Positions 37,609 through 47,628 are shown, numbered from the stretch's first letter. The stretch: 64,000 nucleotides of DNA from Clavibacter californiensis (GCF_021952865.1 NZ_CP040792.1:1302001-1366000); one strand, 5' to 3'. Numbers and translations are program-made. The notes: generated from the letters alone by a model not told the origin.

Positions 37609-39003
37609 GTGGAACTGCGTGAATACATCCGGATCCTGCGACGGTCGTGGGTGCTCATCCTGCTGGTCCTGCTGCTCGGCGTGGGCGCCGCGGCCGGCTA
37701 CTCGCTCGTGCAGACCCCCGAGTACCGGGCGTCGTCCAAGGTCTTCGTCTCGACGCAGTCGGCGGGCACCGTGCAGGACCTGAGCCAGGGCAGCACGTTC
37801 ACGCAGCAGGCGGTCAAGAGCTACGCCGACGTGGTGGCGACGCCCGCGGTGCTCGAGCCGGTCATCGCCCAGCTCGGCCTCGACGCGACCGCCGAGTCGC
37901 TGGCACCGAAGATCACCGCCACCGCGGCCGCCGACACCGTCATCATCCAGATCTCCGTGGAGGACGAGCAGGCCGAGGCCGCCGCCACCATCGCGAACGC
38001 GGTTGCCCGGAGCTTCACCGACTTCGTCGCCGACCTCACGCCGCTGGACGTCAACGGCCAGCCGCAGGTGAAGATCACCACCCTGCAGGAGGCGCGGATC
38101 CCGGCGTCGCCCGTCTCCCCGCAGGTCCCGCTGAACCTCGCGCTGGGCGGTCTCATCGGCCTCGCGCTCGGCGTCGCGGCGGCCGTGCTGCGCGCCACGC
38201 TGGACACGCGGATCCGCGGCGAGCGCGACCTGCGTCTCGTGACGCACGCACCCATCCTCGGCGGCATCGCGTACGACCCGAAGGCCAAGGATCGCCCGCT
38301 CATCGTGCAGTCGGATCCGCGCAGCCCGCGCGCCGAGTCCTTCCGCAGCCTGCGCACGAACCTGCAGTTCCTCGACTTCGGCGGCCGCGCGCGCAGCTTC
38401 GTCATCACGAGCGCGGTGGAGTCCGAGGGCAAGTCCACCACGAGCGCCAACCTCGCCATCGCGCTGAGCGACGCGGGCGCCCGGGTCGCGGTCATCGACG
38501 CCGACCTGCGCCGTCCCAAGCTCGCGTCCTACCTCGGGCTCGAGGGGGCGGTCGGGCTCACCGACGTGCTCATCGGCCGCGCGGAGCTGAAGGACGTCCT
38601 GCAGCCGTGGGGCAACCGCAACATGTTCGTGCTGCCGGCCGGGCAGATCCCGCCGAACCCGAGCGAGCTGCTCGGATCGCGCACCATGGTCACGCTCCTC
38701 AAGGAGCTCGAGGCCGAGTTCGACACCGTGCTCATCGCCGCGCCGCCCCTCCTCCCCGTCACGGACAGCGCCGTGCTGTCGAAGAGCGCGGGCGGGGCGA
38801 TCCTCATCGTGTCGTCCGGTCGCGCGCATCGCGGCCAGGTCCACGCGGCCATCGAGTCGCTGAACAGCGTCGGCGCCGAGGTGCTCGGCGTCGTGCTGAC
38901 CATGCTCCCGACCAAGGGCCCCGACGCCTACGGGTACGGCCAGTACGGCTACTCGTACGTGCGCCCCGACAGCGCCGAGACCGCGAGCCCGGCCGCTCCC
39001 TGA
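37609..39003 (+). CDS. Fused Wzz chain-length determinant / BY-type tyrosine kinase
   Basis: A 464-residue exopolysaccharide regulator. N-terminal Wzz domain with two helices (14-34 and 177-197) and an extracytoplasmic loop, then a cytoplasmic P-loop kinase: Walker A SAVESEGKST (268-277, Lys275), Walker A' VIDADLRRPK (295-304) and Walker B-like VLIAAPPLLP. The C-terminus is Tyr-rich (DAYGYGQYGYSYV), the usual autophosphorylation cluster. This is the CpsD/CapB plus CapA fusion typical of actinobacteria and controls capsule/EPS polymer length. GTG start with GAGGGGGA 7 nt upstream. No glycosyltransferases are in the window. Confidence 0.93.
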   Translation: MELREYIRILRRSWVLILLVLLLGVGAAAGYSLVQTPEYRASSKVFVSTQSAGTVQDLSQGSTFTQQAVKSYADVVATPAVLEPVIAQLGLDATAESLAPKITATAAADTVIIQISVEDEQAEAAATIANAVARSFTDFVADLTPLDVNGQPQVKITTLQEARIPASPVSPQVPLNLALGGLIGLALGVAAAVLRATLDTRIRGERDLRLVTHAPILGGIAYDPKAKDRPLIVQSDPRSPRAESFRSLRTNLQFLDFGGRARSFVITSAVESEGKSTTSANLAIALSDAGARVAVIDADLRRPKLASYLGLEGAVGLTDVLIGRAELKDVLQPWGNRNMFVLPAGQIPPNPSELLGSRTMVTLLKELEAEFDTVLIAAPPLLPVTDSAVLSKSAGGAILIVSSGRAHRGQVHAAIESLNSVGAEVLGVVLTMLPTKGPDAYGYGQYGYSYVRPDSAETASPAAP

Positions 39004-39305
39004 CCCGCCGCCGACCCGTGTCGTCCCGGCTGGTCCCGCGGGGGCCTGTACGATCCGGATGACACCACCGCTCGACCCCGCATCTCCCGTCGCGCGGATC
39101 GGCGGCCCGTGCTCCACCGAGAGGAGCGGGTCGCGGCTCGTCGGCGGGACGCGGACCGGATCCGGCCCCCCGCGAGGGTGAGCCGCCCGCGGCCGCACGA
39201 TGCCCGCCACACCGGGAGACACCATGTCGGCTCACGCCGAGGCGCGACCGCGCCGCCCACGACGTCCGTCCGGCCACCGCGCCACTCGATCCGCGGGCGC
39301 CGCGC
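39004..39305. other. Intergenic region with a promoter-like -10
   Basis: This gap has no established gene. TACGAT (39049-39054) is a -10 candidate. A 29-codon Arg-rich ORF (39224-39313, MSAHAEARPRRPRR...) has a good GGGAGA Shine-Dalgarno and ends overlapping the GTG of the next gene; it may be a leader peptide or a chance ORF. Confidence 0.35.
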
Positions 39306-39313
39306 GTGGCTAG
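39224..39313 (+). CDS. Possible 29-aa Arg-rich leader ORF
   Basis: ATG at 39224 is preceded by GGGAGA at 5 nt. The stop TAG (39311-39313) overlaps the start region of the BNR-like gene, which could couple their translation. The product is basic and probably disordered; no homologue known to me. Confidence 0.25.
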   Translation: MSAHAEARPRRPRRPSGHRATRSAGAARG

Positions 39314-40289
39314 GTCGGCGCCGGACGGCCGGAAGCCCATGGCCGTCACGGGACGCACCCGCCGGCGTCGTCCGTCGCTCGGCCGCATCATCCCCGGGGT
39401 CGGCGTCACCGCTGTGGTCGCCTTCCTCGTCATCGACCTGATCCTCGTCTCGGCCGCCGTGACCCGCACCGGCGGGGGATCCCCCGACGAGGGCACCGCA
39501 GCCCCTTCGCCGTCCGCCACCAGCACCGACGCCGCCGCGAGCCCGACGCCCGCGCCGAGCGCCACCCCGAGCACGACCGTGGCCGCGCCCACCGTCTTCC
39601 TCGCGGCGGGGAACGCCGAGGTCGCCTGGCGCACCACGGGTGGCTCCTGCACGGGCGAGCCCGCCCGCATCCAGACCACCATCGACGAGGGCCGCACCTG
39701 GGACACCCGCTCGACGGGCTCGTTCGATGCGCGCCGTATCCTCGCGCTGCAGGTGGAGAGCCCGGACGTCGGCAGCATCGTCGCCGACGTGACCGCCGCG
39801 TGCACCCGCACCACGCTCCAGAGCTTCACGGGCGGCGAGTTCTGGCGCGACGCGCCCGCGCTCACGGCGACGACCGCGTACGTCGACCCGGCACAGCCCG
39901 GCACGGTCCAGCTCGTCCAGGGCCCGCGGGAGGCTCCGTGCGACGACGCCGTCCAGGTCGTCGACAGCGGCCAGGCCGCGGCGGTGCTCTGCGGATCCGG
40001 CGCGCTGCACGTCCGCTCGGGCAGCGGCGACTTCCGCCAGGTCGACGCCCCCGGTGTCCTCGCGCTGGCGCTCGGCACGGACGGCATCCTCACGGCGGGC
40101 ACCGCCGGATCCTGCGCGGGCACGAGCGTCGGCCGCATCGTGCCGGCCTCGGGCGCCGTGAGCGTCCTCGGCTGCGCGGCGGCCGCCCCCACCAGCGGAT
40201 CCGTCGCCATCTCGGCAGCGGGTCGCGACGTCTGGCTGCTCACCGGCGACTCCGTCAGCATCTCCGCCGACGGAGGGGCCACCTGGTGA
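39306..40289 (+). CDS. Membrane-anchored protein with Asp-box (BNR-like) motifs
   Basis: A 327-residue protein with a basic N-terminus, one transmembrane helix (about 32-52, VGVTAVVAFLVIDLILVSAAV), a Ser/Thr/Pro-rich linker (58-92) and an extracytoplasmic beta-rich domain. The IDEGRTW and SADGGATW segments are Asp-box/BNR repeats as in beta-propeller sialidase-like proteins. Enzymatic residues of sialidase are not apparent, so a binding or structural role is more likely. GTG start is uncertain; ATG at 39339 is an alternative. Its stop overlaps the GTG of the DUF4012 gene. Confidence 0.6.
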   Translation: MARSAPDGRKPMAVTGRTRRRRPSLGRIIPGVGVTAVVAFLVIDLILVSAAVTRTGGGSPDEGTAAPSPSATSTDAAASPTPAPSATPSTTVAAPTVFLAAGNAEVAWRTTGGSCTGEPARIQTTIDEGRTWDTRSTGSFDARRILALQVESPDVGSIVADVTAACTRTTLQSFTGGEFWRDAPALTATTAYVDPAQPGTVQLVQGPREAPCDDAVQVVDSGQAAAVLCGSGALHVRSGSGDFRQVDAPGVLALALGTDGILTAGTAGSCAGTSVGRIVPASGAVSVLGCAAAAPTSGSVAISAAGRDVWLLTGDSVSISADGGATW

Positions 40290-42106
40290 CCTCGGCGCCC
40301 GGCCTCGCGCCGTCGCCGCGTCGACGCCGGGCTCGGCGCCCCTGGACGCGTCGCCGTGTCGTGACGGTCGCCGTCGCCGCGATCGCCGTCCTCCTCCTCC
40401 TCTGGATCGCGTGGGTCGCCGCCCGCGCCCTCCTCGCCCGCGGGGAGCTCGAGCAGGCAGTGCCGCTCGCGTCCTCCGTGCAGAGCGACCTCCTGGCGGG
40501 CGACCCCGCGGGAGCGTCGGCGAACGTCGCGCAGCTGCGCGATCACTCCGCGCGCGCGGTGTCGCTCACGGGGGATCCGGTCTGGGCCGTCACCGAGCAC
40601 GTGCCGTTCGTGGGCCCCAACCTCCGCGCCTTCCGCGAGATCGCCGGGATCGTCGACCGCATCGGCGGCGAGGCGCTCCAGCCCGTCGTCGGCATCGCCG
40701 GCACGCTCGACGTCGCGAGCCTCACGCCGAAGGACGGGCGGCTCGACCTCGACCCCATCGTGGCCGCGCAGGAGCCCGTCCGCCAGGCCGACGACGCGCT
40801 CGACGCGGCGCTGACCGACGTGACGGCCATCGACACCGGCAGCACCATCCGCCCGGTCGCCGACGCCGTCGCGCGCCTCGAGGAGACGGTGGGCAAGGCC
40901 GCCGAGACGCTCGCCGTCGTGCGCCACGTCACCGACCTCGCGCCCGCCATGCTCGGCGCCGACGGCGACCGCAGCTACCTGCTCATGTTCCAGAACAACG
41001 CCGAGGTGCGCTCCACGGGAGGCATCCCCGGCGCCCTGGCGCTCGTCCGCACGGGCGGCGGCGCGTTCTCGCTCGCCGCCCAGGACTCGGCGCGCGCGTT
41101 CCCGCGCCTCGCGGAGCCCGCCCTGCCGCTGGATCCCCAGACCGCCGGCCTCTACGGCACGATCACCGGCCGCTACATGCAGGACGTCACGCTGACTCCC
41201 GAGTTCCCCCAGGCCGCACCGCTCGCCGCCGAGATGTGGCGGCTCAAGCACGGCCAGGCGGTCGACGGCGTGATCAGCATCGACCCGGTCGCCCTCTCGT
41301 ACCTGCTCGAGGCCACCGGCCCCATCACGCTCGCGACCGGCGACGTGCTCCGCTCCGACGACGCCGTCGACCTGCTCCTGCACGACGTCTACCTGCGCTA
41401 CCCGAACCCGGACGTCCAGGACGCCGTCTTCGCGAGCGTCGCCGACTCGGTGTTCGCGAAGGTCTCCTCCGGGGACGTGGATCCGGCCGCGCTGGTGAAG
41501 GCGCTGGGGCACGCCGCCGAGGAGCGTCGCATCCTGATCTGGAACTCGCGCGCCGACGAGCAGGCGACCCTCGACGGCACCACGTTCCAGGGCTCGCTGC
41601 CCGCCGACAACGACGAGTCGACGGTCTTCGGCGTTTTCCTCAACGACTCGACCGGCGCGAAGATGGACTACTTCCTCTCGCTGCGGACCACGCTCGCGAT
41701 GGCCATGTGCCGGGACGACGGCAGGCCGGACTACCGCACCGAGGTGATCCTCGGATCCACGGCGCCGGCCGACGCGGCCTCGCTGCCCTTCGTGGTCACG
41801 GGCGGAGGCGTGTACGGCGTCGCGCCCGGTGACGTCAAGACGCGCGTGGCGGTGTACGGTCCCCCTGGCACGGTTCCGCTGCGGGTGCACATCGACGGCC
41901 AGGAGACGCAGTTCCAGCCGGAGATCGTGGGCGGGCGGGCCGTCGCGCAGGTCGAGGTGACGCTGAAGCCCGGTCAGGAGGTCCGCATAACGGTGGACAC
42001 GCTGGGTGACAAAAAGACCGACACCCCCCTCTCCATCGTCACGACGCCCGTAATTAACACGATCGCAACGCAGTTCCGCTCGCTGTCCTGCGATCCGGCC
42101 CAGTAG
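40286..42106 (+). CDS. DUF4012 family envelope protein
   Basis: A 606-residue membrane-anchored protein. A basic N-terminus with an Arg-rich stretch precedes one helix (about 27-47), then the extracytoplasmic DUF4012 domain with the family landmarks LMFQNNAEVRSTGGIPGALALV and MQDVTLTPEFPQAAPLAAEMW and WNSRADEQATL. DUF4012 proteins are encoded near exopolysaccharide genes in actinobacteria, and the fold is thought to resemble cell-wall glycopolymer transferases of the LCP type, but the activity is unproven. Coupled with the upstream BNR-like gene (GTGA overlap). Confidence 0.85.
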   Translation: MTSAPGLAPSPRRRRARRPWTRRRVVTVAVAAIAVLLLLWIAWVAARALLARGELEQAVPLASSVQSDLLAGDPAGASANVAQLRDHSARAVSLTGDPVWAVTEHVPFVGPNLRAFREIAGIVDRIGGEALQPVVGIAGTLDVASLTPKDGRLDLDPIVAAQEPVRQADDALDAALTDVTAIDTGSTIRPVADAVARLEETVGKAAETLAVVRHVTDLAPAMLGADGDRSYLLMFQNNAEVRSTGGIPGALALVRTGGGAFSLAAQDSARAFPRLAEPALPLDPQTAGLYGTITGRYMQDVTLTPEFPQAAPLAAEMWRLKHGQAVDGVISIDPVALSYLLEATGPITLATGDVLRSDDAVDLLLHDVYLRYPNPDVQDAVFASVADSVFAKVSSGDVDPAALVKALGHAAEERRILIWNSRADEQATLDGTTFQGSLPADNDESTVFGVFLNDSTGAKMDYFLSLRTTLAMAMCRDDGRPDYRTEVILGSTAPADAASLPFVVTGGGVYGVAPGDVKTRVAVYGPPGTVPLRVHIDGQETQFQPEIVGGRAVAQVEVTLKPGQEVRITVDTLGDKKTDTPLSIVTTPVINTIATQFRSLSCDPAQ

Positions 42107-42193
42107 TCTCCTCCGTGGGGGAATGAACGACGGCGGACCCGAGTCCGCTAGTGGCCCCTGTGCACCACGCGCAACTCACACTGGGGGAACCAC

Positions 42194-42778
42194 ATGCTCA
42201 AGAAGATCCTCGCCGGGGCGGCCATCGCCCTCGCCGCGACGTTCACCGTCGCCACCGCCGCCAACGCGGACCCGTACACGCCCGAGGGCGGCGTCACCGT
42301 CAGCGACCCGACCGTTGCGCCCGGCGAGAGCACCGTCCTGTCCTTCGGGCCTGGTTCGTTCGCTCCCGTCAGCCCCGTCACCATCACCATCTCCGGTGAG
42401 GACGCGGCGAACGCCACGCTCGCCTCCTTCCGCACGGCCCCCATGGCCGTGACGACCAACTCCATCACCAAGACCTCGGCCAACGACGGCAGCCTCCGCG
42501 TCACCGTCACGCTGCCGGCTGGTAGCGCCGCGGGCTCCTACGCCCTCACCGGCACGGACGCCCAGGGCAACACCGTCTCCACGACCATCTCGGTCGTCGC
42601 GGCCGCCGGCAACGGCACCGCGACCGGTGGCTCCAGCGCCGACGGCGCCGCGGGCCTCCCCGTCACGGGTGGACAGCTGCCCGTCGTCCTCATCTGGACC
42701 GGCGGCGGCCTGCTGCTGCTCGGTGCCGCTCTCGTGGTCGTGCTCGCCACGGTCCGTCGCCAGCGCGCCACGGTCTGA
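42194..42778 (+). CDS. Small LPVTG-anchored surface protein
   Basis: A 194-residue secreted protein: signal peptide (1-25, cut after ATAANA), an Ig-like or carboxypeptidase-regulatory-like beta-domain (about 30-140; APGESTVLSFGPGSF), a Gly/Ser/Ala linker, LPVTG at about 154-158, a hydrophobic helix and a basic RRQRATV tail. A GGGGGA lies 6 nt before the ATG. Function unknown; paralogous in layout to the next gene. Ended by the 17-bp hairpin at 42824-42863. Confidence 0.85.
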   Translation: MLKKILAGAAIALAATFTVATAANADPYTPEGGVTVSDPTVAPGESTVLSFGPGSFAPVSPVTITISGEDAANATLASFRTAPMAVTTNSITKTSANDGSLRVTVTLPAGSAAGSYALTGTDAQGNTVSTTISVVAAAGNGTATGGSSADGAAGLPVTGGQLPVVLIWTGGGLLLLGAALVVVLATVRRQRATV

Positions 42779-42823
42779 CCCACATCACGGACAGCGTCGC
42801 CTGACTCCCTCCCGGAGCCTGGT

Positions 42824-42863
42824 GGCGGAAGGCCCCGAGGCATCCGCCTCGGGGCCTTCCGCC
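42824..42863. terminator. Terminator after the LPVTG gene
   Basis: GGCGGAAGGCCCCGAGG (42824-42840) pairs perfectly with 42847-42863 across a 6-nt loop. Confidence 0.85.
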
Positions 42864-43096
42864 GTCTCCGGGCGCCGTGACGAGGCGGCGGTTGACCCCA
42901 GTCCGGGGCAGATCCCGCCGTCCACTCGGCAGGGGCGGCGGACGCGGCTAGCATCTCCAACGTGGGTTTACCCGACCCGCTGTCTGCCTGAAGGCGTCGA
43001 CCCGAAATCGCGCCCCGCGGACACCACCGCTCCGAGGCGATACCCGTCGTGCCCCCGCACGTCCGTCCCGGGCGCATCAGAGAAGGCCCACCCGAG

Positions 43097-43639
43097 ATGC
43101 TCGCCAAGACCCTGGCGGGCGCGTTCGTCGCGCTCGTGATCACCGTTTCCGTCCCCGTCGCCGCCCAGGCGGAGAACTACGTCCCCAAGGACTCCACCGT
43201 CGCCTGCAGCGGCATGACCGTCACCCCGGCCGCCGTCGCCCCCGGCGAGTCGGTCCGGATCGCCGGCGTCGCCGGATCCTTCACCGCGGGCGAGACCGTC
43301 GCCGTGCGCCTCTCCGCCGCGGCAGGCGCACCCGCCGCAGCCGGCGACCCCGCCGCATCCCTCACCGCGGCCGCCGACGGCTCCGTCTCGGGCACGCTCG
43401 TCGTCCCGACGACGGCGACCGGCACCTGGCGCGCCAACCAGACCGCCGCGTCGGGCGACCACTGGTGCGGCATCGTCTCCGTCGTCCCGGCGAGCACCCG
43501 CACTGCGGCGGATGCGGGCTCGCTGCCCATCACCGGCGGCACGCTGCCCATCGGCCCCGCGATCACCGGCGGCGGGCTGCTCCTCGCCGGCGCCGCGGCC
43601 GCGGGCATCGCGACGGCTCGCCGTCGTCGCGCCTCCTGA
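43097..43639 (+). CDS. Small LPITG-anchored surface protein
   Basis: A 180-residue secreted protein of the same build as the gene at 42194: MLAKTLAGAFVALVITVSVPVAAQA signal (cut near 25), an extracytoplasmic domain that includes the same APGESxxI motif, two Cys (in VACSG and HWCGI), LPITG, a helix and RRRRAS. Start ATG 43097 chosen over an upstream frame because the signal peptide starts here; an AGAAGG is 10 nt upstream. The two small proteins are evidently paralogous. Confidence 0.85.
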   Translation: MLAKTLAGAFVALVITVSVPVAAQAENYVPKDSTVACSGMTVTPAAVAPGESVRIAGVAGSFTAGETVAVRLSAAAGAPAAAGDPAASLTAAADGSVSGTLVVPTTATGTWRANQTAASGDHWCGIVSVVPASTRTAADAGSLPITGGTLPIGPAITGGGLLLAGAAAAGIATARRRRAS

Positions 43640-43678
43640 CGCCCGACGCCGCTCCCGACCCGACGTGGGCGGATCCGA

Positions 43679-44083
43679 TCACGACCGGATCCGCCCGCGT
43701 CGTCGTGTCCGCGCCCCGATGAGCGCCGCCGTCGCCGCGCCGAGGAGAGCTCCTGCCCCGTTGGCCGCCACGTCGGTGACGGACGCCACGCGCACCGGCA
43801 GGAACGCGCCCTGCGCGAGCTCCACCGTCGCCGACATGGCGGTCCCGGCGAGCACGACGACCCACCAGCGGGGAACCCCGAAGGCGAGCACGCCGAGCAT
43901 GCCGAGCGGGGCGAACAGGGCGACGTTCGCGGCCTCCTCGAGCATCGTGTAGCGGAACCATGGCATCCCGTGGTGCTGCACGAACACGACGCCGCGCATC
44001 AGATGGGGATGGACGCCGCGGTCGACGCTGTCCGGGGTGAGCGTGACCAGCCTGATCAGGGCGACGTACGCCAGGAGCAGCAC
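43679..44083 (-). CDS. VanZ-like membrane protein
   Basis: A roughly 134-residue protein with four helices and the VanZ features [27 protein letters not shown] and [31 protein letters not shown]. VanZ-like proteins are linked to teicoplanin resistance in one case and otherwise of unknown function. The GTG at 44083 is the only plausible start codon in frame but is close to the first helix, so the true start may be a little different. Confidence 0.75.
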   Translation of the reverse strand: MLLLAYVALIRLVTLTPDSVDRGVHPHLMRGVVFVQHHGMPWFRYTMLEEAANVALFAPLGMLGVLAFGVPRWWVVVLAGTAMSATVELAQGAFLPVRVASVTDVAANGAGALLGAATAALIGARTRRRGRIRS

Positions 44084-44272
44084 GGTGGCCTGCCGCCGGC
44101 GGATGCGTCGGCGCTCGCGATCCCGCCGGGCGCCCCAGGCCGAACGGCCGGTCGCGGTGCCATCGGCCGTCGCGCCAGGCGGGGAGCGGGGGCGGCGGGA
44201 CCCATCGGGCCGCAGCCTGGCAACGCGCCCCCGGCGGGGAATGCGCCGCGGATCGCGCCCGTTCTCCCCGGG

Positions 44273-45304
44273 GTGACCCACCTCGAACGCGTGCCCCTGG
44301 ACGTCCTCGACCTCGCTCCCCGTCCCTTCGGCGGCACGAACGCCGACGCCGTCGCGGGCAGCATCCGGCTCGCGCAGGCCGCCGAGGCCGCGGGGTACTC
44401 GAGGTTCTGGGTGGCCGAGCACCACGGCATGCCCGGGATCGCGAGCTCCGCCCCCGCCGTCCTGCTGGCCGGCATCGCCGCGCGCACGTCCACCATCCGC
44501 GTCGGCAGCGGGGGCGTCATGCTGCCGAACCACACGCCGCTCGTCGTCGCCGAGCAGTTCGGGACCCTCCGCGCCCTCTACGGCGACCGCATCGACCTCG
44601 GCATCGGCCGGGCTCCCGGCACCGACGGCGCGACCGCGATGGCGCTCCGCCGCAGCGAGGCGGGCCTCGGCGTCGACGACTTCCCGCAGCAGCTCGTCGA
44701 CCTGGTCGGCTTCTTCTCGGGCGGCATGGCGGACGACAACCCGCTGCGTGGCATCACGGCCGTCCCGGGGCTCGGCGACCGCCCGCAGATGTGGCTCCTG
44801 GGATCCAGCGGCTACTCCGCGCAGGTCGCCGCCGCGCTCGGGATCCGGTTCGCCTTCGCGCACCACTTCGCCGGCGACCGCACGGAGCAGGCGCTCGCGC
44901 TGTACCGCGAGCGCTTCGAGCCGAGCGACGACCTCGCCGCGCCGCACAGCGCCATCGCGGTGAACGTCATCGCCGACGAGGACCCCGAGGTCGTCGAGCG
45001 CGAGGCGCGTGCGGGCCGCATCACGTGGCTCCGCATGCGGCAGGGCGGGAAGCCCCAGCCCGTGGATCCGGCCAAGGCCGCCGCGTATGCGTTCAGCGAC
45101 CTCGAGCGCGAGATCATCGGGGCGCGTGACCGCCGCCAGGCGATCGGCTCTCCCGACGCCGTGCGCATCGGCCTCGAGCGCCTGCTCTCGAGCACGGGCG
45201 CCGACGAGCTCATCGTCGCGCCGTCGTCCACGACGCTCGAGCACCGCATCCAGACGCTCCGCATCGTGCGCGATCTGGCTATCGGGGAGGCTCGCGCGGC
45301 CTGA
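44273..45304 (+). CDS. LLM class flavin-dependent oxidoreductase
   Basis: A 343-residue luciferase-like monooxygenase fold, probably using FMNH2 or F420. It starts with [18 protein letters not shown], then the hallmark [21 protein letters not shown], and later [13 protein letters not shown] and [16 protein letters not shown]. The GTG at 44273 is followed by another possible GTG at 44291 with the same N-terminal core. Reaction unknown. Divergent from the VanZ gene. Confidence 0.87.
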   Translation: MTHLERVPLDVLDLAPRPFGGTNADAVAGSIRLAQAAEAAGYSRFWVAEHHGMPGIASSAPAVLLAGIAARTSTIRVGSGGVMLPNHTPLVVAEQFGTLRALYGDRIDLGIGRAPGTDGATAMALRRSEAGLGVDDFPQQLVDLVGFFSGGMADDNPLRGITAVPGLGDRPQMWLLGSSGYSAQVAAALGIRFAFAHHFAGDRTEQALALYRERFEPSDDLAAPHSAIAVNVIADEDPEVVEREARAGRITWLRMRQGGKPQPVDPAKAAAYAFSDLEREIIGARDRRQAIGSPDAVRIGLERLLSSTGADELIVAPSSTTLEHRIQTLRIVRDLAIGEARAA

Positions 45305-45384
45305 TCGCGAGTGCACTCATCACATTTCGGCCACGGGGAGCTGAGACCCTCCCTGAGGCGGATGTCGCGCCTCCGGGCGCGGGT

Positions 45385-45390
45385 TAGATT
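45385..45390 (+). promoter_or_regulatory. -10 element, probable leaderless start of the PBP gene
   Basis: TAGATT ends 6 nt before the ATG at 45397; no Shine-Dalgarno. Confidence 0.5.
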
Positions 45391-45396
45391 CGTACC

Positions 45397-47628
45397 ATGA
45401 GGAAAACTGACCTGACCATCTCGACCCGGTTGGGCGCGTTCCTCGGACTCGTCGGCATGAGCACGATCGCCGGCGTGCTCGTCGCCGCCATGGTGACCCC
45501 GGCCATCGCCGTCTCCGGCATCGCGGCCAACAGCACGATCGGGGTCTTCGAGGACATCCCCGACAACCTGCAGATCGACAACCTCGCCCAGAAGACCGTG
45601 CTGTACGCCAAGCAGGGCGACCAGCAGGTCCCCTTCGCCGAGTTCTTCTCGCAGGACCGCGAGGAGGTCCCGTGGGAGGCCGTCTCGTCGTACGCGAAGG
45701 ACGCCGCGATCGCGACCGAGGACCCCCGCTACTACGAGCACGGCGGCGTCGACGTCCTCTCGGCCGCTCGCGCGCTCGCGCAGAACGTGCTGAACAAGGA
45801 GGTCCAGTCCGGCGCCTCCACCATCACGATGCAGTACGTCCGCAACGTCCTGGTCCAGAAGGCCCAGAACATGGTCGACTCCTCCGACGAGGCCACTCAG
45901 GCCGAGGGACGCAAGGCCTTCCAGGAGGCCACCCAGCCCGACATGCCCCGCAAGCTCAAGGAGATGCGGATGGCGATCGGGGTGGAGAAGAAGTACTCCA
46001 AGAACGAGATCCTCCTCGCCTACCTCAACATCGCGAACTTCGGCAGCCGGGTCTACGGCATCGAGTCCGCGGCGCGCTACTACTTCAACGTCTCCGCCGC
46101 CGACCTGACCCTCGAGCAGGCCGCGAGCCTCATCGCCACGGTCAACGCGCCCGAGGTCTTCAAGATCGACAACCCGGACAACCTCGGGCGCAACAAGGAG
46201 CGCCGCGACCTGCTGCTGCGGAACATGCTCAAGGAGCAGAAGATCACGCAGGAGCAGTACGACACGGCGTCTGCCGCCGCCATCACGCCGACGATCACGC
46301 CCTCCACGAGCGGCTGCATCCAGGCGAACCCGATCTCGGCCGCCTACTTCTGCGACTACGTGAAGAACGAGATCCTGACGAACCCGGAGTTCGGCGCGAC
46401 CCCGGCCGAGCGCGACGCCGTGCTCAAGCGCGGCGGCATGCAGGTCTACACGACGCTCGACCTCGACATCCAGGGCAACGCGGCGGAGCAGATGCGCAAG
46501 CAGGTGCCGACGACCGCGCGGTTCACGAAGATCGGCGGATCGGTGGTCTCCCGCGAGGTGAAGACCGGCCGCATCATCGCGATGGCGCAGAACACCGACT
46601 ACGGCGTCGCGGCCGACCAGGCCGGCGTCACGGAGATCAACTACTCGGCCGACAAGGCCCACGGCGGCTCCGCCGGGTTCCAGGTCGGATCCACGTACAA
46701 GATCTTCACCCTGGTGGACTGGCTGAAGAGCGGGAAGTCCGTCTACCAGACCGTGAACGCGTCGAAGACGAAGTGGAACCAGTCCGAGTTCCGCGCCTGC
46801 GGGGAGCGCGTGGGATCCGAGCCGTACACGGTCACCAACGACACGAACACGGGTGCGACCTCGAACCAGACGGTCCTCCAGGCGACCGTGGCGTCCGTGA
46901 ACTCGGCGTTCATCGCCATGGCCAGCCAGCTCGACATCTGCGACATCAACCAGACGGCGAAGGACATGGGCGTCTACAACGCCGACAACCGCGATCTGCA
47001 GAACTACCCGCCGGACGTGGTCGGCTCGGGCGGCAACAACGTCGCCCCGCTCCAGATGGCGACCGCCTTCGCCTCCGTGGCGAACCAGGGCACGATGTGC
47101 CCGCCCATCGCGATCGACAAGGTCGTCCTCCCGGACGAGTCGGAGCTCGTGACCCCGAAGAGCGAGTGCGCGCAGGCCATGAGCCCGGAGGTCGCCAACA
47201 CGGCCGCCTTCACGCTCAAGGCGGTCATGGGCGGCACCGGCGCGGCGTCGAACCCGCGCGACGGCACCGAGATCATGGGCAAGACCGGCACGACCGACCG
47301 CTCGAAGGACACCTGGTTCGTCGGATCCTCGACCGAGGTCACGACGGCCGTCTGGGTCGGCAACGTCGAGGGCTTCGCGTCCATGCGCCGCAACGTCCTC
47401 AACGGCTCGGCCGCGGACAGCGCGCGTCACCGGATCTTCAAGCCGCTGCAGACGTTCATCGACGACCGCTACCCGGCGGAGGGCTTCCCCGCCCCGAGCA
47501 GCACGCTGACGAAGAAGCCGTACGTGCCGCCGGCACCGAAGCCCACGCAGTCGGCGGCGCCCACGGCACCCGAGGCGCCCGCCGCTCCGGCGGCGCCCGC
47601 CCAGCCCGCCCCTCCCGCGGAGGAGTGA
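45397..47628 (+). CDS. Class A penicillin-binding protein (bifunctional peptidoglycan synthase)
   Basis: A 743-residue membrane-anchored enzyme: N-terminal helix (about 12-38), GT51 glycosyltransferase domain with catalytic Glu108 in TEDPRYYEHGG, and a transpeptidase domain with the Ser432 STYK box, SVN and KTGT (Lys629) motifs. The C-terminus is a Pro/Ala-rich tail (PAPKPTQSAAPTAPEAPAAPAA). No PASTA domains. It is closely related to the PBP at 50164 (see there). Leaderless start likely. Monocistronic; followed by the acyltransferase gene after 145 bp. Confidence 0.96.
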   Translation: MRKTDLTISTRLGAFLGLVGMSTIAGVLVAAMVTPAIAVSGIAANSTIGVFEDIPDNLQIDNLAQKTVLYAKQGDQQVPFAEFFSQDREEVPWEAVSSYAKDAAIATEDPRYYEHGGVDVLSAARALAQNVLNKEVQSGASTITMQYVRNVLVQKAQNMVDSSDEATQAEGRKAFQEATQPDMPRKLKEMRMAIGVEKKYSKNEILLAYLNIANFGSRVYGIESAARYYFNVSAADLTLEQAASLIATVNAPEVFKIDNPDNLGRNKERRDLLLRNMLKEQKITQEQYDTASAAAITPTITPSTSGCIQANPISAAYFCDYVKNEILTNPEFGATPAERDAVLKRGGMQVYTTLDLDIQGNAAEQMRKQVPTTARFTKIGGSVVSREVKTGRIIAMAQNTDYGVAADQAGVTEINYSADKAHGGSAGFQVGSTYKIFTLVDWLKSGKSVYQTVNASKTKWNQSEFRACGERVGSEPYTVTNDTNTGATSNQTVLQATVASVNSAFIAMASQLDICDINQTAKDMGVYNADNRDLQNYPPDVVGSGGNNVAPLQMATAFASVANQGTMCPPIAIDKVVLPDESELVTPKSECAQAMSPEVANTAAFTLKAVMGGTGAASNPRDGTEIMGKTGTTDRSKDTWFVGSSTEVTTAVWVGNVEGFASMRRNVLNGSAADSARHRIFKPLQTFIDDRYPAEGFPAPSSTLTKKPYVPPAPKPTQSAAPTAPEAPAAPAAPAQPAPPAEE

